DNA from: Pseudomonadota bacterium
Lineage (GTDB): Bacteria; Pseudomonadota; Alphaproteobacteria; Rhizobiales; Devosiaceae
DNA: 8,191 bases
Assembly: GCA_023433985.1 (NCBI GenBank)
Contig: JAEYTN010000065.1
Coordinates: forward strand, 1 to 8,191
Reading direction: 5' to 3'
Made by a program: the position numbers and the translations under genes. Shown here in pieces: positions 8,041 through 8,191 of this stretch. The notes under the pieces were generated by a model. It saw nothing but the letters and a program-made list of their open reading frames with translations, was not told the DNA's origin and made no database searches. Position 1 is the first letter of the stretch. Every line of letters starts with the position of its first letter.

Positions 8041-8191
8041 ACCCCAACCTCAGCGCCTCAACGGCGGCCAGCACCGCCGCCTCGGTGATGCCATACAGGC
8101 AGGCGGTGGCGGCGGACAGGCAGCGGTTGGGAATATCCGCCGCGTCCCACTCGTTGCGGTCGTAATTGCGCGCCCGCCAGTTCACCTTGTA
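7943..8191 (-). pseudogene. cas1: Type I-E Cas1 (CRISPR integrase) fragment, truncated at the 3' end, 5' end beyond the window
   Basis: Reading leftwards from the right edge, the open frame gives YKV, then WRARNYDRNEWDAAD, then LSAATACLYGITEAAVLAA. This matches a conserved block of type I-E Cas1; recalled E. coli Cas1 has ISAATSCLYGVTEAAILAA there, 15 of 19 identical. Cas1 with Cas2 integrates new spacers into CRISPR arrays. Similarity ends at about position 8063. Intact proteins continue AGYAPAIGFVHTGKP and on through the metal-binding His and Asp residues (E. coli His208, Asp218, Asp221); here the frame reads VEALRLG and enters the repeat, adding 39 unrelated residues before a TGA at 7943-7945. 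More than a third of the protein is therefore lost and it cannot be catalytically active. No cas2 or CRISPR repeats follow. The part carrying the catalytic Glu would lie outside the window. An in-frame GTG at 8183-8185 is internal, not the start. Confidence 0.85.

Noticed and set aside
7956..8165. Small + strand frame across the repeat and the cas1 fragment
   Set aside because: It has no ribosome-binding site, lies opposite the Cas1-coding frame, and its product shows no recognisable pattern.

Overview
The window is a high-GC stretch with G or C at most third codon positions. It looks like an alphaproteobacterium, probably of the Rhizobiales/Hyphomicrobiales (Devosia-like is a guess from gene content and the style of the intergenic repeats). 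No 16S or other marker gene is present, so this placement is an inference.

About 95% of the window, positions 1-7805, is one co-directional block on the + strand: the C-terminal part of an amidase-signature hydrolase (cut by the left edge), a Tat-exported family-5 substrate-binding protein, two DppB/DppC-type permeases, one ATPase carrying both nucleotide-binding domains (GsiA-like), and an M20D-type metallo-amidohydrolase. It reads as a complete peptide/nickel-family ABC importer with two mechanistically different amide-bond hydrolases at its ends. The likely job is import of a small amide or peptide-like compound and its hydrolysis in the cytoplasm. The substrate cannot be read from the sequence. 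Gaps inside the block are short, except 111 bp before the binding-protein gene (several small dyads, possible control region) and 106 bp after it (three consecutive hairpins, the first with a UUCG tetraloop). The second gap is the classic place for an element that lets the binding protein be made in excess over the permeases.

The right end, 7806-8191, is different. A palindromic composite at about 7866-8040 is made of two inverted copies of one intergenic repeat, each with two hairpins around shared GGGGACC and GGTGGAGGGGG blocks. Directly beyond it, on the minus strand and running off the right edge, is a clear fragment of type I-E CRISPR integrase Cas1 (residues such as WRARNYDRNEWDAAD and LSAATACLYGITEAAVLAA). 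The Cas1 similarity stops about 22 bp before the repeat, so the part that should hold the catalytic His and Asp residues is absent, as are cas2 and a CRISPR array, which normally follow cas1. This is best read as the broken edge of a former type I-E CRISPR-Cas locus, with the repeat at or near the break. It is the most notable thing in the window.
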